From NCBI RefSeq assembly GCF_907165205.1, contig NC_058189.1:38094270-38158269 (forward strand): a stretch of DNA of 64,000 nt, written 5' to 3'. The position numbers and the translations under genes are program-made. Positions 45,063 through 56,900 of the stretch are shown in pieces. The notes below the pieces were generated by a model. It was not told the origin of the DNA, did not search any database, and saw only the letters and a list, made by a program, of their open reading frames with translations. Within the stretch, counting starts at the first letter, position 1. Every line of letters starts with the position of its first letter. This DNA comes from Coccinella septempunctata (taxonomy: Eukaryota > Arthropoda > Insecta > Coleoptera > Coccinellidae).

Positions 45063-45218
45063 ATGGGCATGCCAATCCTTGACGACAATGCTGTAGCTGT
45101 TAATGAAATTACGCCAATTTTATTGGAAAAAATGACCCTTCGCCGTTACTTGAAAGAGCTAAATGAAATAGATCTAACGGAAATTATACAAAATGAGACT
45201 CACCTACGAAGAAAATGA
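45063..45218 (+). other. possible terminal exon of an unrecognised gene
   Basis: A 51-codon frame ending in TGA reads MGMPILDDNAVAVNEITPIL, then LEKMTLRRYLKELNEIDLTE and IIQNETHLRRK. Just upstream, CTTCTCTTGTAG at 45046 is a plausible acceptor that would open the frame as SSPAMGMP. The composition is strongly protein-like (Leu/Glu-rich helix). No family is recognised. It may belong to a transposon or be a decayed gene; no upstream exon could be linked. Confidence 0.35.
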
Positions 45219-46106
45219 TTAAAAGCTGTGGCGTCATTATGAATTGATCGATAAGAACTTTCTTTGCTGCAACTCTCAGCGTTTTTCCGACAACCAATTT
45301 ATCAAGCCACTGATACCTGAAAATTGACACCTAAAATACATTTGGTGAAAATGCTCGGAAATTATTTTACAATTTTCTCCTTGAATAAAGTAAGATTAGG
45401 TATCATTCTGAGTCTCTTTGGAAATCTTTTACATAAAAAAATCGGGTGAGTTGTATCGCTTATAAATCAAGAATCACTTATAACTCAAAATATCTACCGT
45501 CATGTCATACGAAATGACGCCACAATTTATATTACAAAGTGGTATCGTGCATCAATATGTTTGGAACAGGAATAGAGAACTGGGTTCAATGACAATTTTT
45601 GGTCTAATTATTGTTTGTATATACAAAGAATTTCAACGAATCCAAAATCCAAATCTTCATCTAACTCCTAATACAAGCTCTCAAATATATGGCTTCTTTA
45701 GCCGTTTATAGGGGTTATATAAACAAAGGTACTACTGAGTACTGTACAGGGTGGCCAAATTCGTTGTCTACTGAAGGGATCTCGAGAACTATAGCAGCTA
45801 GAAGAAAACGGACGACACATTCTCGAGCTCTTTTTTCTTGACTAATCCAAAACTGAAAACAGATCCAGCCTATAGCGTTCATAGATTTTGTCGAAAGAAT
45901 CGAAATGAATGAATGATTTTTTTCATACTCATTCATTGAATTGATGTGGCCGATACTTGACGAAAATCTTCTTCTTCTTCCACGCAATTTAGGCCAATTT
46001 AGTCCCATTTCAGCTCCCTTGTGAGATCGACGTCCAAGAATCAACCTTTTTGGGGGCCTGCCTGGAGGACGACGTGACTGGGGTCGGCCATCCCTTGCAA
46101 TCCTCG

Positions 46107-46130
46107 CTACTCTATTTATAAATAGAGTAG
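46107..46130. repeat. 24-bp perfect palindrome in LINE tail
   Basis: CTACTCTATTTA followed directly by its complement, TAAATAGAGTAG, inside the region for the C-terminal tail of the RTE-like protein. The amino-acid segment there (STTLFINRVARI) may be an insertion relative to the family. Confidence 0.85.
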
Positions 46131-46603
46131 TACTTCCTCGTCGTCGTTTGCGACCCCATCTAACCACTTCTTCGATCTCGCATTCCTTCCTTATGTCGCT
46201 GCTTCTTTTCATATCTCTCACAGAGTAGCCTGCAATACTTCTGACAGTTTTCATTTCATTTGTTCTCAAGATGTTCTTGGTTTTTTGGTTTTCAGTCCGG
46301 GTTTCTATAGCATATGTAAGTACTGGTGTTATGTAAGTCTTATAAATCTTGGTTTTAGCACGGATGTTCATGTATTGGGTATTCCATATTTTCTCCCTCA
46401 GGGCTCTAGCTATTCGGTTGGCTCTGTGTGCTTGATCTCTTACTTCGTTGGTCCTATTCTGACTGTAGGTAAGTTGTACTCCTAGGTTTTGAAACTCCAT
46501 AACTTGCTTTACAGGCTTGTCATCAACCACAAGTTTGCATCTTATGAGTTCTTTAGCGACGACGAGTGTTTTTGTTTTGGGGATAGATATTTGCCTGTAG
46601 TAC

Positions 46604-47467
46604 CTACTCTGCAGCCTTTTGGTAGAAAGCGTGCAGGAGCCTTTGCAGGTCGTCCTCGTTTTCAGCTATGATTACTGCGTCATCTGCATGATGACAGCAT
46701 ATGATCTTTATTTCCCCAGTGGTGAGCATGTAGCCTCTGCTCGCTTGCTTGACGTGGGTGATAATGTCGTTCATGAGGATATTAAATAATTGAGGGCTTA
46801 GAGAGTCTCCTTGTCTTATTTCCGATGGTGTTGGAATTTCTTTTGTCAGCTTCTGGTTCAACAGTAGATGGGTGCTTGTATTGAGATTGAGCTGTTTTAT
46901 GACGTCCACAATAGTTCCAGGCGAGGTTCCAGGTACCCGCTTCTTCCTACGAACATCAATGACATCCTTCAGTTTTACCATTGAGTATTAAACCCATACT
47001 CAATGATTTTACCCATAGAGAAAGGGTCTCTGCTATTACCCTGTCGAACGCTTTGGTAAGTCGACGAAACACATAAATGCTGGCCTGTCATACTCTATAG
47101 CTTTTTCAACAATCTGCCTGACCGTGAAGATGGCGTCGATGGCCGATCTGCTTTTTCTGAATCCCTGTTGTTTTTCCGACATGGTTATATGTTCAATTAG
47201 CATTGTTTCCAGGATCTTCGTGAACAATTTCATAGTTGAATTCAACAGTGTTATGCCTCGGTAAGTTTCGGGGGATTTCTTCTCGCCCCTCTTGAACACA
47301 GGAATGGTGATACTTTTCTTCCATACCAGGGGTAACTTTTTGGTCTTCAATATTTTATTGTATAGGGCAGTTAGTTCCACCATAAGTACGTGTCCTCCAT
47401 TCTTCAAGAGCTCATTCGGTATTTCATCTAGGCCTGGCGCCTTCCTGTCCTTAATTTTTTTTAGCAA
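46604..47467 (-). pseudogene. RTE-like reverse transcriptase core
   Basis: From 47467 to 47036: KDRKAPGLDEIPNELLKNGG, VWKKSITIPVFKRGEKKSPE, TYRGITLLNSTMKLFTKILE and GFRKSRSAIDAIFTVRQIVE, the fingers and motif-A approach of the RT. From 46981 to 46604: IRQGDSLSPQLFNILMND and the catalytic box HADDAVIIAENEDDLQ. The usual Tyr before ADD is His here. The two parts are in different frames, and the FVDLPKRSTG at the end of the first marks the break at motif A (normally a D..KAFD). The element cannot make a whole RT. Confidence 0.87.
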
Positions 47468-47964
47468 TCTCCGTTATCATCTGGTATCTCGATAGGGTCA
47501 GGATCTTCCGTAGTTTCATCGGGAATATTTTCTGCAGAGTACAGTTTCTGGAAGTAGGTACTCCATTCCGTTTCGTCTATCTGTACGGTTTGCGTGTATT
47601 CACTTACTTCTAGTTTTCTTCTTCTTAACATTCCCCAAACTTTCCTCTGTGCGCCGTACAAATCTTGCTCCATATGTGTGGTGAATCTTTCCCAGTATTC
47701 TGACTTGATGTTCCTTATGTCTGAGTTGACTTTGTTTCTTTTGTGTGGATGTAGTTCTTTCTATTTTCTGGTGTTTTGTTGCTTCTGTATGACAAATAAG
47801 CTTTCCGTTTCTCTGTTGCTAGCGCTTTGACCTCTGATGTAAACCATTGTGTTCTATATGACTTTGTACTGCGACCGGTTTTCCTTTTGCCTAGAGCTTC
47901 TTCAGCGGCTTCTTTTATGTTCGTCCTTATCTTTTTCCAGCAGCTCTCCACATAATCGTACTCG

Positions 47965-48002
47965 CCAAAGATATTACACATACACATGTGTAATATCTTT
48001 GG
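47965..48002. repeat. 38-bp hairpin in LINE endonuclease-RT junction
   Basis: CCAAAGATATTACACAT pairs perfectly with ATGTGTAATATCTTTGG across a 4-base loop. It falls between the endonuclease end and the RT of the RTE-like element and breaks the frame. Confidence 0.93.
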
Positions 48003-48207
48003 TGCTTGCCAATTTGATTTTCTCCAATTTTCTGTGACAGCCGTACCCTGTAGAGCTCTTTTGTTGAAGGATCTTTAATTGATTCGATGTTGAGCTTTTC
48101 TTTGTCTACATTTATGATTTTTCTTTTTGTTTGCATTCTCATGCGTAATTTACAGAGTACTAAAAAGTGGTCAGACCCTATATTAGCGGAAATTATATAG
48201 ACTTCTC

Positions 48208-48227
48208 GCAGAGACAACTGTCTCTGC
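48208..48227. repeat. 20-bp hairpin
   Basis: GCAGAGACA-AC-TGTCTCTGC in the endonuclease coding region. It has the same AGAGACA core as hairpins at 33243 and 63932. Confidence 0.85.
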
Positions 48228-48247
48228 TTCTCGTATCAAATATTTAA

Positions 48248-48342
48248 GTTGGATGAATTGCTTGGTTTGATATAACATATATGTTATATCAAACGATTTG
48301 ATATAACATATATGTTATATCAAACCGAGCAATTCATCCAAC
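48248..48342. repeat. 95-bp compound palindrome replacing endonuclease codons
   Basis: GTTGGATGAATTGCTTGG and its near complement CCGAGCAATTCATCCAAC flank two tandem copies of a TTTGATATAACATATATG-type palindrome. It sits where the endonuclease should have the residues just before the SDHF box. Part of the original coding sequence has been replaced or displaced by an inverted duplication. Confidence 0.9.
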
Positions 48343-48494
48343 GAGCTCTGTCCACCAGAGTTTTGCCAGGTAATTTTCTGTTGTGGTTTGTGTATGAAGA
48401 AGCTGTTGTTTATTCGCGAGTTATAGCGGGTGCAATTAGGGCTTCTCCATGTTCATTAATGTGGTCTTCGGTGTATCTGTGTTTTATACCGGGT

Positions 48495-48502
48495 ATAATA
48501 TA
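48495..48502 (+). repeat. hAT 8-bp TSD, left copy
   Basis: ATAATATA, repeated exactly at 50776-50783. Confidence 0.88.
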
Positions 48503-50775
48503 CAGAGCCGGATTAACCTTTAGGCAGAGTAGGCGACTGCCTAGGGGCCCCCGGCCCACATGCACGAAAAAAAATAATTGAATGTATCATAAAAATAAAA
48601 TTCAATAGGCATGATTTCGTACGTGAGAGGTCAGTTGAGGCAATACTAGACTTCATATGTTCATCATGGAAATTTCCGTTTCGTCGAGGTTGAACTCAAT
48701 ATACGTAGCGATTTGCAGGGTTTACAATCAGTGACATACCAGAGGCCTCAGCAGACCCCGCAGTGTGAAGGAGCCCCAGAACTGAAAAGGTCCCTGAGCC
48801 AAACAAAAGAGCAGTAAATGGGCCCCTGATTATCGTGAACTTGCCGCTTCGCGATATTTTTCTGATAATAATGAGCAAAACAAATAAATTCAATAGTAGC
48901 CCAGGAAGCTACAGCTATACCAGAAAAATGGAGAAATATTCCCAGTTGGCCTGACAATTCTCCTATTTTCAAGAGCCTTTATGTTCATCAAGCGTGTCGG
49001 CATTCTCTTTAAAGGACACCAGATGATACGTATATAGTTTTATTAGTAAGCGGCTCCTTTGATGTGGGATTCTTCAGGCGGCATCTTCTATATTTCAAAA
49101 ATGATTATCTATTCTCCAATCAGTATATTTTTTCTAGAAGGGAAACAATATTTCAGATTCTTTTCATTTGTATTTCCATTCTAGAGAATTCGATACCACG
49201 TTGAGATAAGTTCAGAGTGTTCAATATTTTCTGACTTTTTTTTTAGTTTATTTGGATTTTTGTACTTCGAATTGTTTTATTGAAGATAAGTTTTATGATC
49301 AATAACGTAACTGATTTTTCCATTGAGCGCATCTTATATTTTTTTATTTTCAATTATTGTGTTAGAACGTTTTTCGTATCCTATAACTTCGTTCGTTAAC
49401 TTCGTTTCTATAACTTGTTTCATTTGAGTGATAATTATTTGATGGAGAAATCTGTGCCCTTATCATTATTTCAGTAGATCGATTGACGGACTTTGCCAAT
49501 ATCGAGTGAAATTGAAATTCATTCTGGGAAGACTCTGTGTCTTCCGAAATTTTTACAGGGCTTTCACTCCCAGTCTCTGAAATAAAATCATTTAAAAAAT
49601 AAAAAAATTAAATAATCGATTTGCTTAGCGTGAAATTTTCCAGGTGCAAATAAGATGGAAAAAATTGTTGCCTGACTATGAACGAAAAATTGAAATTTAT
49701 GGTAAAACTTCGTAACTTTTTGACAAACTACGATTCTGAAGATTTTTAAGAATTTTTCTGATGAAGGAGTTCAGACTCCTTCTAAATCAGTATAGATTTT
49801 GAAGAATTCGTCTGATGTTCTTCAACAGACTGATATAGATTCGATACGAAGTTTGACCATAAAGTTCCATTTTTCATTCATTATTAGGCAACAATTTTTT
49901 CCAACTGATTATTTGCTCCTGACAAATTAGTGCAAGAATATACGCAACTTTACCAAACAACTGATTTCCTTATCGTTATCAGGGATGATTTGAGTGCAAC
50001 AACCTCTATAATCCTAACATAAATTCGGATTCTTATAAATCTGAAAACGGCAAGTACCTATATGTCAGATTTTTGCCAACAGAAAAAATTTTTGAAAAAT
50101 TATTTACAAATATGCCTCGAGAAAGAAAAATTTCCCAAAATTTACCATCAGTTCTATTAAAAGAAGCAAGTTGAAATCGAATCTATAGTCAGAATATTTT
50201 ATCGCCTCTCAAAAAATTTGTGAATTTGTTTTCGATTTTTACTTCTCCACTTCTTTCGAGGAAAGGTTTTTCGCCTTTGAAAAGGACTTCGGAAATCTGC
50301 CATACAAGTATTGCAACGGTTGAGGCCGTCCCTGAGTGTAAATGTTTTTCTTGAAGAGTTTATTATTAATATTTCTCTTGCGTAATTTTTCACTTTCAAG
50401 ATTGCTTTCCCTTTTCTTCGATAAAGAAAAAGTCGATGAAACCCTTCAAGAAAAAATAACTGAGGGGTTCAGAAAAACAGAAAAAATAGCGAACAACAAA
50501 ACACTCGGGATGAAATCTTGAAGAAAACACACAACCTCTTCCAACTCGGATTTAGTCGGCAATCAACGGAGAATCAACCCTCTTCAAATACGTCAAGAAC
50601 AAGCCAAACTATGGCAGCAGAATCAGAAGAAATCCCGAAATCAAATATTTCCATCCGTGACAACCTGAAACTAAATACATATATACATGTCAACTTAAAA
50701 ATTCTTATGATGGTTGTAAAGGGGCCCCGAAAATTGCACTGCCTAGGGGCCCCTCTCATGGTTAATCCGGCCCTG
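48503..50775. mobile_element. 2.27-kb hAT inserted in the LINE endonuclease
   Basis: Begins CAGAGCCGGATTAACC and ends GGTTAATCCGGCCCTG, with an 8-bp TSD (ATAATATA). The subterminal block CTGCCTAGGGGCCCC appears near both ends (48537 and 50740). No transposase motif was recognised, so it is probably a non-autonomous hAT. A fold-back MITE (49641-49921) is nested in it. Excising it joins the RTE endonuclease frame from GDLNARVGNY to the segment preceding SDHF. Confidence 0.9.
49641..49921. mobile_element. 281-bp fold-back MITE nested in the hAT
   Basis: CAGGTGCAAATAAGATGGAA at the left pairs with TTCCAACTGATTATTTGCTCCTG-type sequence at the right. The TTGTTGCC core pairs too, and the arms continue through the AAATTTATGG/CATAAAG region. 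A central hairpin (TTCAGACTCC region) is also visible. Non-coding. Confidence 0.8.
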
Positions 50776-50783
50776 ATAATATA
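50776..50783 (+). repeat. hAT 8-bp TSD, right copy
   Basis: ATAATATA, matching 48495-48502. Confidence 0.88.
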
Positions 50784-50827
50784 ATTTCCTACTCTCGCAT
50801 TTAGGTCACCCATTATGAGCAGTTTTT

Positions 50828-50853
50828 CTGTTCCTGGTATGTACCAGGAACAG
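50828..50853. repeat. 26-bp hairpin in LINE endonuclease
   Basis: CTGTTCCTGGTA-TG-TACCAGGAACAG lies just upstream (in the gene direction) of the GDLNARVG codons. Pairing is perfect. Confidence 0.93.
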
Positions 50854-50994
50854 AAGTGAGGAAGATACATGAAGCTTTAGCATCGTAGAATGATTTCGTT
50901 TCTTCTAAGCTTTTACCAGTGTCCGCCGCGTATACACTAATAACATGAAGTTTTCCCGATCCCGTTTCAAATGACACCACTACGATTCTCTCGT

Positions 50995-51378
50995 TTATAT
51001 TCTTGTATATCTTGAATAGAATGCTCTGACACCAGCAGCAAGGCCACTCTTGCCACTGCTCTTTTGTGTTTCGCTACTCCACTGTATGCCAGCATGTATC
51101 CGGGCAATTTGATATTTGATAGTTCCCTTGACTTTACGCTTCGTCTCAGATACTGCATAGGTGTCAATTTGGTGATGGTTCATCTCCAGGAGTACATAAT
51201 CACATAATAGATTGTCTATGTACATAATGTTCCAGCAGGCCACTATTATTGTATTCGATCTCCACCGTTTTTTCTTTGATGCTTTAATTTCCGTATTCTT
51301 GTTCCTGTTTCTTGCCAAGTCCGTTGCCGTGTTAAGTATCCGTCCTAATCCGAGGCTGTGAATTGGTACTTTGAGCAA
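50995..51378 (-). pseudogene. RTE-like endonuclease N-terminal fragment
   Basis: Minus-strand frame with IVACWNIM at the start of the endonuclease and HQIDTYAVSETKRKVKGT, the position of the catalytic-site Glu in apurinic-type endonucleases. The frame then breaks. It belongs to the RTE-like element at 45715-51510. Confidence 0.75.
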
Positions 51379-51529
51379 TTAATCGGTTTTAATGTCAGAT
51401 AGGCTGCTAACCTCGCCCGACAACCCTCTTCCCTCATTTGGGCTTGGGACCGGCTTCGGTGCGATTGAGCCACTCAATCCACACACCGAAGGCAGAGTTT
51501 TGACGAAAATCCATAGTTGAAATTAACAC

Positions 51530-51669
51530 AGATTATATGATTTTCACAAATTGAGTTTCAAACCACGGCACGTGTTTCGCTATCACAATAGCATCATCAG
51601 GTGGGTGAATATTGTGATAACGAAACACTTGTCGTGGTTTAAAACTCAATTTGTGAAAATCATATAATC
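51530..51669. repeat. 140-bp palindrome of a Penelope-terminus-like sequence
   Basis: AGATTATATGATTTTCACAA at the left pairs with the complement ending at 51669. The arms carry GTTTCGCTATCACAATA and its complement, and the loop reads GCATCATCAGGTGGGTGA. The CATCATCAGG and GTTTCGCTATC words resemble ends of Penelope-like elements. The arms have a few mismatches, so this inverted duplication is older than the perfect ones. Confidence 0.82.
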
Positions 51670-53229
51670 TATGTTCATTTCGTTCTTCTGCCGTTTTCAT
51701 TCGACTACTCTTCAGGAATAGGAATTTTTGTTCTTGCTTTGTCATCCAAGTCTGGAAACATTGGATGAAATTTATTTCAAATTTTCATTTTATTTCAACT
51801 TTAACATAATTAAATATCAGGATAATTAATAATTTCAAGATCAGATAAGAAATCAGGATTAACGAAGAAGAGGCCGAGTTCTGGCTTGGTGTATTATTAT
51901 GTTTGTTTTGTTGCTTGTCGAGTGTGTAGTTTTCAGATATAAGAGAAGGCTCTTCCTTCGAATACTGATCAAAATGACCACGAAATTTGTTTGATAAGGT
52001 AGGCTATTGATTATTGGTTGTCAAATAACTAATAATGGAAAATTTCAAGTAAATTCAAAAATGCACTAAAAAAATAAATAACATGAAGTTCACTAGCGTG
52101 AGGTTTTTACCACTGTAACTGTACGTTTATTTGCTATCACAAAAGTTCCTAAGATAATTATGCATCAGAAGCTGAAAATAAAAGACCTACTAATAAAATC
52201 GAATCCCTTTCTTCAATCGCGTGGGAATGCAGCTCAAATGCAACCGAAAAGAAGGGGAAGAAGCGCGGAAAAGTCCGAACTTACAGTTTCACTTAGCAAG
52301 AAAATATAGACATGAATAAATCGTAATAATATCAAGACAGCTCTGAAGAAATCAAATATCGAAACTACGGTCAGATTCTACTCTTCCTCTATGAGACGCG
52401 GTCTTTCTTTCTGAACCCTGAGCACCTAATGGTGGTTGGGTTCGATCCAGATCCCCATCAGATCGTAACATTTGAAAATATCCAAATCGGTGAATGTTGT
52501 GCATTTGAATATCATTATATTCATTAATTATTATCTCAAAACAAAACGCTCGTTTCTAGTAGCTAGTATAACGTATTGATGTAAGTAATACTATACCAGA
52601 CGGTAAGCAGAGGTCCAGCAATTGTAGTACCATAAATTGCATATCGCCCAATAACTGCTGGATCATATTTTTCAGGCGGAGTTTTCTGGAAACAGAGTTT
52701 TAGATGAGGTCTTGAAATGGATCACAAAATTCGAAATAGAAACCTCTATTTCTTATTCAATAGATTAAAATTATATATTTGTGACGCTTATCTGCTGCAT
52801 TTATCTCTGATGAAAAATGCTCTTTACATCATAGTTTTCTCACGAATATAACAAGTTGAAGAAATACAAATTTAGGCAAGAAACGTGACGGCTAATTCGA
52901 GGCGAGGTTGTAGAAAGGGCACGATCATTTCGATTTGGACTAGTATCGTAATAAGTGATAATGTCGCATCGTAGGCCGTAGGGAATTGTAGAGTTTTTTT
53001 TTCAGGAAATTTGCGCGAATCTTTCGCTAATTGGGGATTGTGTTTTCAGTTTTTTCATCGTTGGGATTTTCGTTACATTCTTATTATTTTTTGATGCTGA
53101 TTATTAATTATTATTTCTTTTCGATTTCATTTTTACATAGTGAGGTTTTTGCGTATTTTGGGCTCATTTTATTTCTTGAATTATTCTAATAATATCCCGA
53201 CTTAGCGTTTCTCTATGAAATATTGCTCG
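51670..53229. other. no gene; dispersed repeats
   Basis: Contains the 52790-52945 repeat, inverted relative to 14875-15030, and a short piece near 52455-52515 related to the 43.3-kb repeat. No coding motif. Confidence 0.5.
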
Positions 53230-54338
53230 ACGGAAATCGCGGGTTTCAGATGGATGTAATATTACATCATAGACCTATAAAACACATGGACGCGCCCTTC
53301 CATTGAGTTTCAATAGCCACTAGTGCGGCCAACATGAGATGGAGCTAGTATGGGCAAGAAAACGTTCCTTAGAAGGCCTTAGCGCTAAGCGCATACGATT
53401 TATTTCGATTTTTTTTTTAAATAGGGAAAATTAGAAATGAAATTTGCTTAGAAATATTTCGATAATTGATTATAAACATAATTCTTTTAATTTAGGTATT
53501 AATTTCCTAGCTATATTTGTATATTGGCGAACGTTAGAGATAAAAACAAGTACCTATAATCGAATAAAAAAAATTGAACGAATATTAGTATCATTTAGAT
53601 TGCGTTTATAATGATCCAATTATAACTAAAGAGCACAATTTTTGCTTTCGACAACTATTCCTCGGAAAATACAACAGATAAGTTCATGAAAAGTTTGTGA
53701 ATACATTGATTTGAATAAAAACAATTGAGCACATTTTTAGCCAACACAATATTCTGATTTCTTGTTGGTTCAATATCGGAAAAAATCAATATTGATCAAA
53801 AGATTGAAAAATAGACATTACAATCAGCATACTAAGTAATTTTTCAACTGAGGATAATTTTTAGGAAGCATATTTATATTTTGTCCCGATGGAAAAGCTC
53901 GCATTCTGGGCATTTATTTTCTAACCTAATCTCAAGTGCTTCTTGAGTGTTATTTTATATAGATGAGAAAAGAATTGACATACATTTATTGATTTGAAAT
54001 GAATAATTCAACTTTGATATAATAAATCAATTAATACATTCGAAGTTACTATACCTGTGAAATTTCACTTTATCTGTCTTTTCAACTCACTTCGTACTAT
54101 TAATTGCACTCTACGAGGACACCATTATTACTTCCATAATAGAAAAAGGATACGACATTCAAAGTTGATCTAAAATTGATGAGAAAATTCTGAAAATTTC
54201 GATAAATACAAACTGCAAACGAATGTTTTGCCCATACTAGCTCTATCTTATTTCGGCCGCACCCCCTCTCTCTTTACGCCGTGTCCATGTGTTTAATATG
54301 TCTATGTATTACATCCATCTGAAACCCGCGACTTCCGT
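53230..54338. mobile_element. 1.1-kb inverted-repeat element
   Basis: The left end reads CGGAAATCGCGGGTTTCAGA, then TGGATGTAAT and ACACATGGACGCG. The right end is the inverse: CCGTGTCCATGTGTTTAATA, ATTACATCCATCTGAAACCC, GCGACTTCCG. Pairing extends about 140 bp inward to TGGAGCTAGTATGGGCAA/TTGCCCATACTAGCTCTA. The interior is AT-rich with no transposase. Family unassigned. Confidence 0.8.
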
Positions 54339-55789
54339 GTTCAATATTGAACACAAAATACAATTTTTTTTCTTAAATTGTATCCAATAAGTGATGAATG
54401 ATTATCATCATCGTCGGAAGAGTAATCTTACAAAATATTCTGGTAATTATCAACGGCAGAGATAGATTATCGAAATATGTTGAAATCCTCGATGATATGG
54501 CTTTAAACTTTATAAAGTTATTTCTTGAATAATTATAATAACCTTCCATATACCATTCGATTATTCCAACCAAAATACAATGATCTCTTATACCTGGTCC
54601 CAAATACATAAATAATATTAACCACGCAACGTGGATTCTTTTGAGGTTATATGTATGTTTCTGGACATTATACTATACATTTAATTCATGTTATACTTAC
54701 TTATTAATTGTATTTGGTTACTATAAAGAGATCGATCCTAAATTCACAATCAAAACCAACACAGAAGTAGTTAATATTATACAAATCACCAATCAACTTT
54801 CAACTCCGAACAGTCCACAGTCCAAACTACGAAGAAAGTGGAAATGGCGGCAAAATGAAAAAGGTGAATTGTATATTGTTTATTTGGAATAAACCTCCCA
54901 AGGCAAACTATGCGACGCCAAGAGAAGATATCCACACGTTTACATTATTTTCAACACGACAGTACCTCTCAGTAGGTAGACGAAGAAATGCCACAGATGG
55001 CACAGATCAGAACAAATAAAGATTTCCAATAGCCTTTGGAGACCTCTTTGGGAAGTGCATATTACGTTTCAAAGAAACATCCTCATGCCAACATTTTCGA
55101 AACATCCCAAAACATCCCAGGGATGTTTGTGCTCGCTGGGATACTTATTTCGTCTTGAATTCTGAGCTTGTTTTTGAAAATAATTAAATACAATCTTTGA
55201 GTATTCACTCCCAATGCTCAATGATACAACTATATATTTTTGGAAAGCCAACTTCATGCCTAATGAATATGTAGATAATTAAATAGAGGTACATGGTGTT
55301 TCATTTAAAAGCAAGAGGTGTTAGGAAAAACTTACTTTGTCAGTGGATTCTACGAAAAAAATTCTACCAGAAAAAGTTACAACTTTATGTCTCAAAAACT
55401 ATATAAAAAGACTGAAAATTCTGCCTACACAATTTTCAACTTCCTGAGAAAATAGCTCACTATCTCGAAAACCACAATCCTCTATCTTTGAAGATAAGAG
55501 GCAAAAAGTGCTAAAATGGGATACCCATAATATGCACATTATTATACTTATTATTGTTTAAACTTTTATTCGTTATTTCGTTATTTATAATTCAGCTCGA
55601 AAAAAACAACTTAATATTTATTAACTACCTGCTTGGTTAATGGTAAATGATTTTAATACATTGTCACATGATGTCAGATTGTTCCGTTTGTTTCAGCAAT
55701 ATGAATCTACAAACACAAACACTTTTTTCCATCAAATTATAAAGAGGAAAAATTCCTCTTCTCTTTTCCCTGCACGCATTTCAAGTTGC
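54339..55789. other. no gene recognised
   Basis: Only short open frames without domains. AT-rich, probably old repeats. Confidence 0.45.
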
Positions 55790-56900
55790 AAAGAGTCACT
55801 TTCCCAAAAGGAGCGGCGGGAAAAACGCCTGCCTTAGCAGGGATTTTTCCCGCACGCAAATATTATAGAGTAAATTAAATTCTATCATGTCTCTATGCAC
55901 CGAACGTCAACGATGAGAAACTCTTGGTAACATTGAACTAAAGAAGTTCAATGCTTGGTAACGACATGCAGAATTACTTGATGTTTATGTTCTGTGATAT
56001 GACATAATCAAATAAGATACATATTATCTGTTTAGTGAAATGGATACATTTATATATTTCAAGCGGTTGTAGAAAAAACATTGTTCCTAACTCTTGCGGA
56101 AAGTGTCTTGCCCTCACTCAACTGCTAACCCGAACTCTGCTTCGAATCGTTCAAGCAACGGCAGTTTCGTCCTCACTCAACTGCTAACCCGAACTCTGCT
56201 TCGAATCGTTCAGCCAACGGCAGTTTCGTGCTGGCAAGTATCACTTATCACTTCCCACACTTGAAAGGAAAATAAATATTTTCTAGAAGCGTGCGCGCTC
56301 AACCTTTTTCACTTTCCCAAAAGGTGCGGGAAAAACGCCTGCAATTTTTCCCGCACGCACGAGTAAATTAAATCTTGTCATGCCTCTATGCACCGAAATG
56401 CCAACGATGACATATCCATAGTAAGCACTTCTACTCTGTAATCTGTGATAGTAAGGTAAGGACATGTAGAATTACGCCTGTCATTATATATGAATTAATG
56501 AAATCAATCACTAGTGCGGGAAATTTAATTTATTTCGTGCTATTTTGGCTGGGGGTGATGTTTTCCCGCACTTTTGATATTTCAGAAGCCGAAATGAGTG
56601 AAGGAAAATGGAGAAAAAAGGTAAAAAAAAATGATGTTCCCAACTCACGCTTTAAGTGACACTCGACTGCTTGCCCACACTTTGCTTCGCGTCATTCATT
56701 TGACGATTTGACGACAGCCATGAGCAGTACAGGATACTATCACTTTCCGAACTTGTTAGGAAAATAATTAGATCCTACACGTGCGCAAATTGCGTTTTCA
56801 AAACTCATCCGAACTTCGCTCCGCGTGGTTCGCCTAACTTCGTACGGAAAAGTGACACTTTGCGCACTTTTTAGGAAATTTACTATATCGACATGCAATT
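55790..56900. repeat. local field of diverged tandem repeats
   Basis: A segment of about 110 bp with TTCCCAAAAGG, GGGAAAAACGCCTGC, TTTTTCCCGCACGCA and CTCTATGCACCGAA occurs at about 55799-55915 and again at about 56313-56412. Related CCCGCAC and CTTCGCG-TCATTCATT pieces follow to 56880. A clean 59-bp tandem pair lies in the middle. This looks like a small satellite-like or transposon-internal array, not genes. Confidence 0.7.
56112..56229 (+). repeat. 59-bp tandem duplication
   Basis: Units 56112-56170 and 56171-56229 start CCTCACTCAACTGCTAACCC and differ at two adjacent bases (AAGC versus AGCC near position 42 of the unit). Confidence 0.95.

Larger units (their letters stand above)
45715..51510 (-). 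mobile_element. RTE-like LINE, minus strand, inactivated and interrupted
   Basis: Running right to left: a 5' leader with CGGTCCCAAGCCC near 51440; the endonuclease N-terminus (51378-50995: IVACWNIM, AVSETKRK); the endonuclease middle (LLIMGDLNARVGNY near 50810); a hAT insertion (48503-50775); the endonuclease end (ANIGSDHFLVLCKL near 48160); the RT (47467-46604); and a C-terminal tail (46530-45960). The protein order is that of RTE-type endonuclease-RT proteins. Frameshifts, several snap-back palindromes and the hAT make it non-functional. Boundaries are approximate. Confidence 0.83.
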
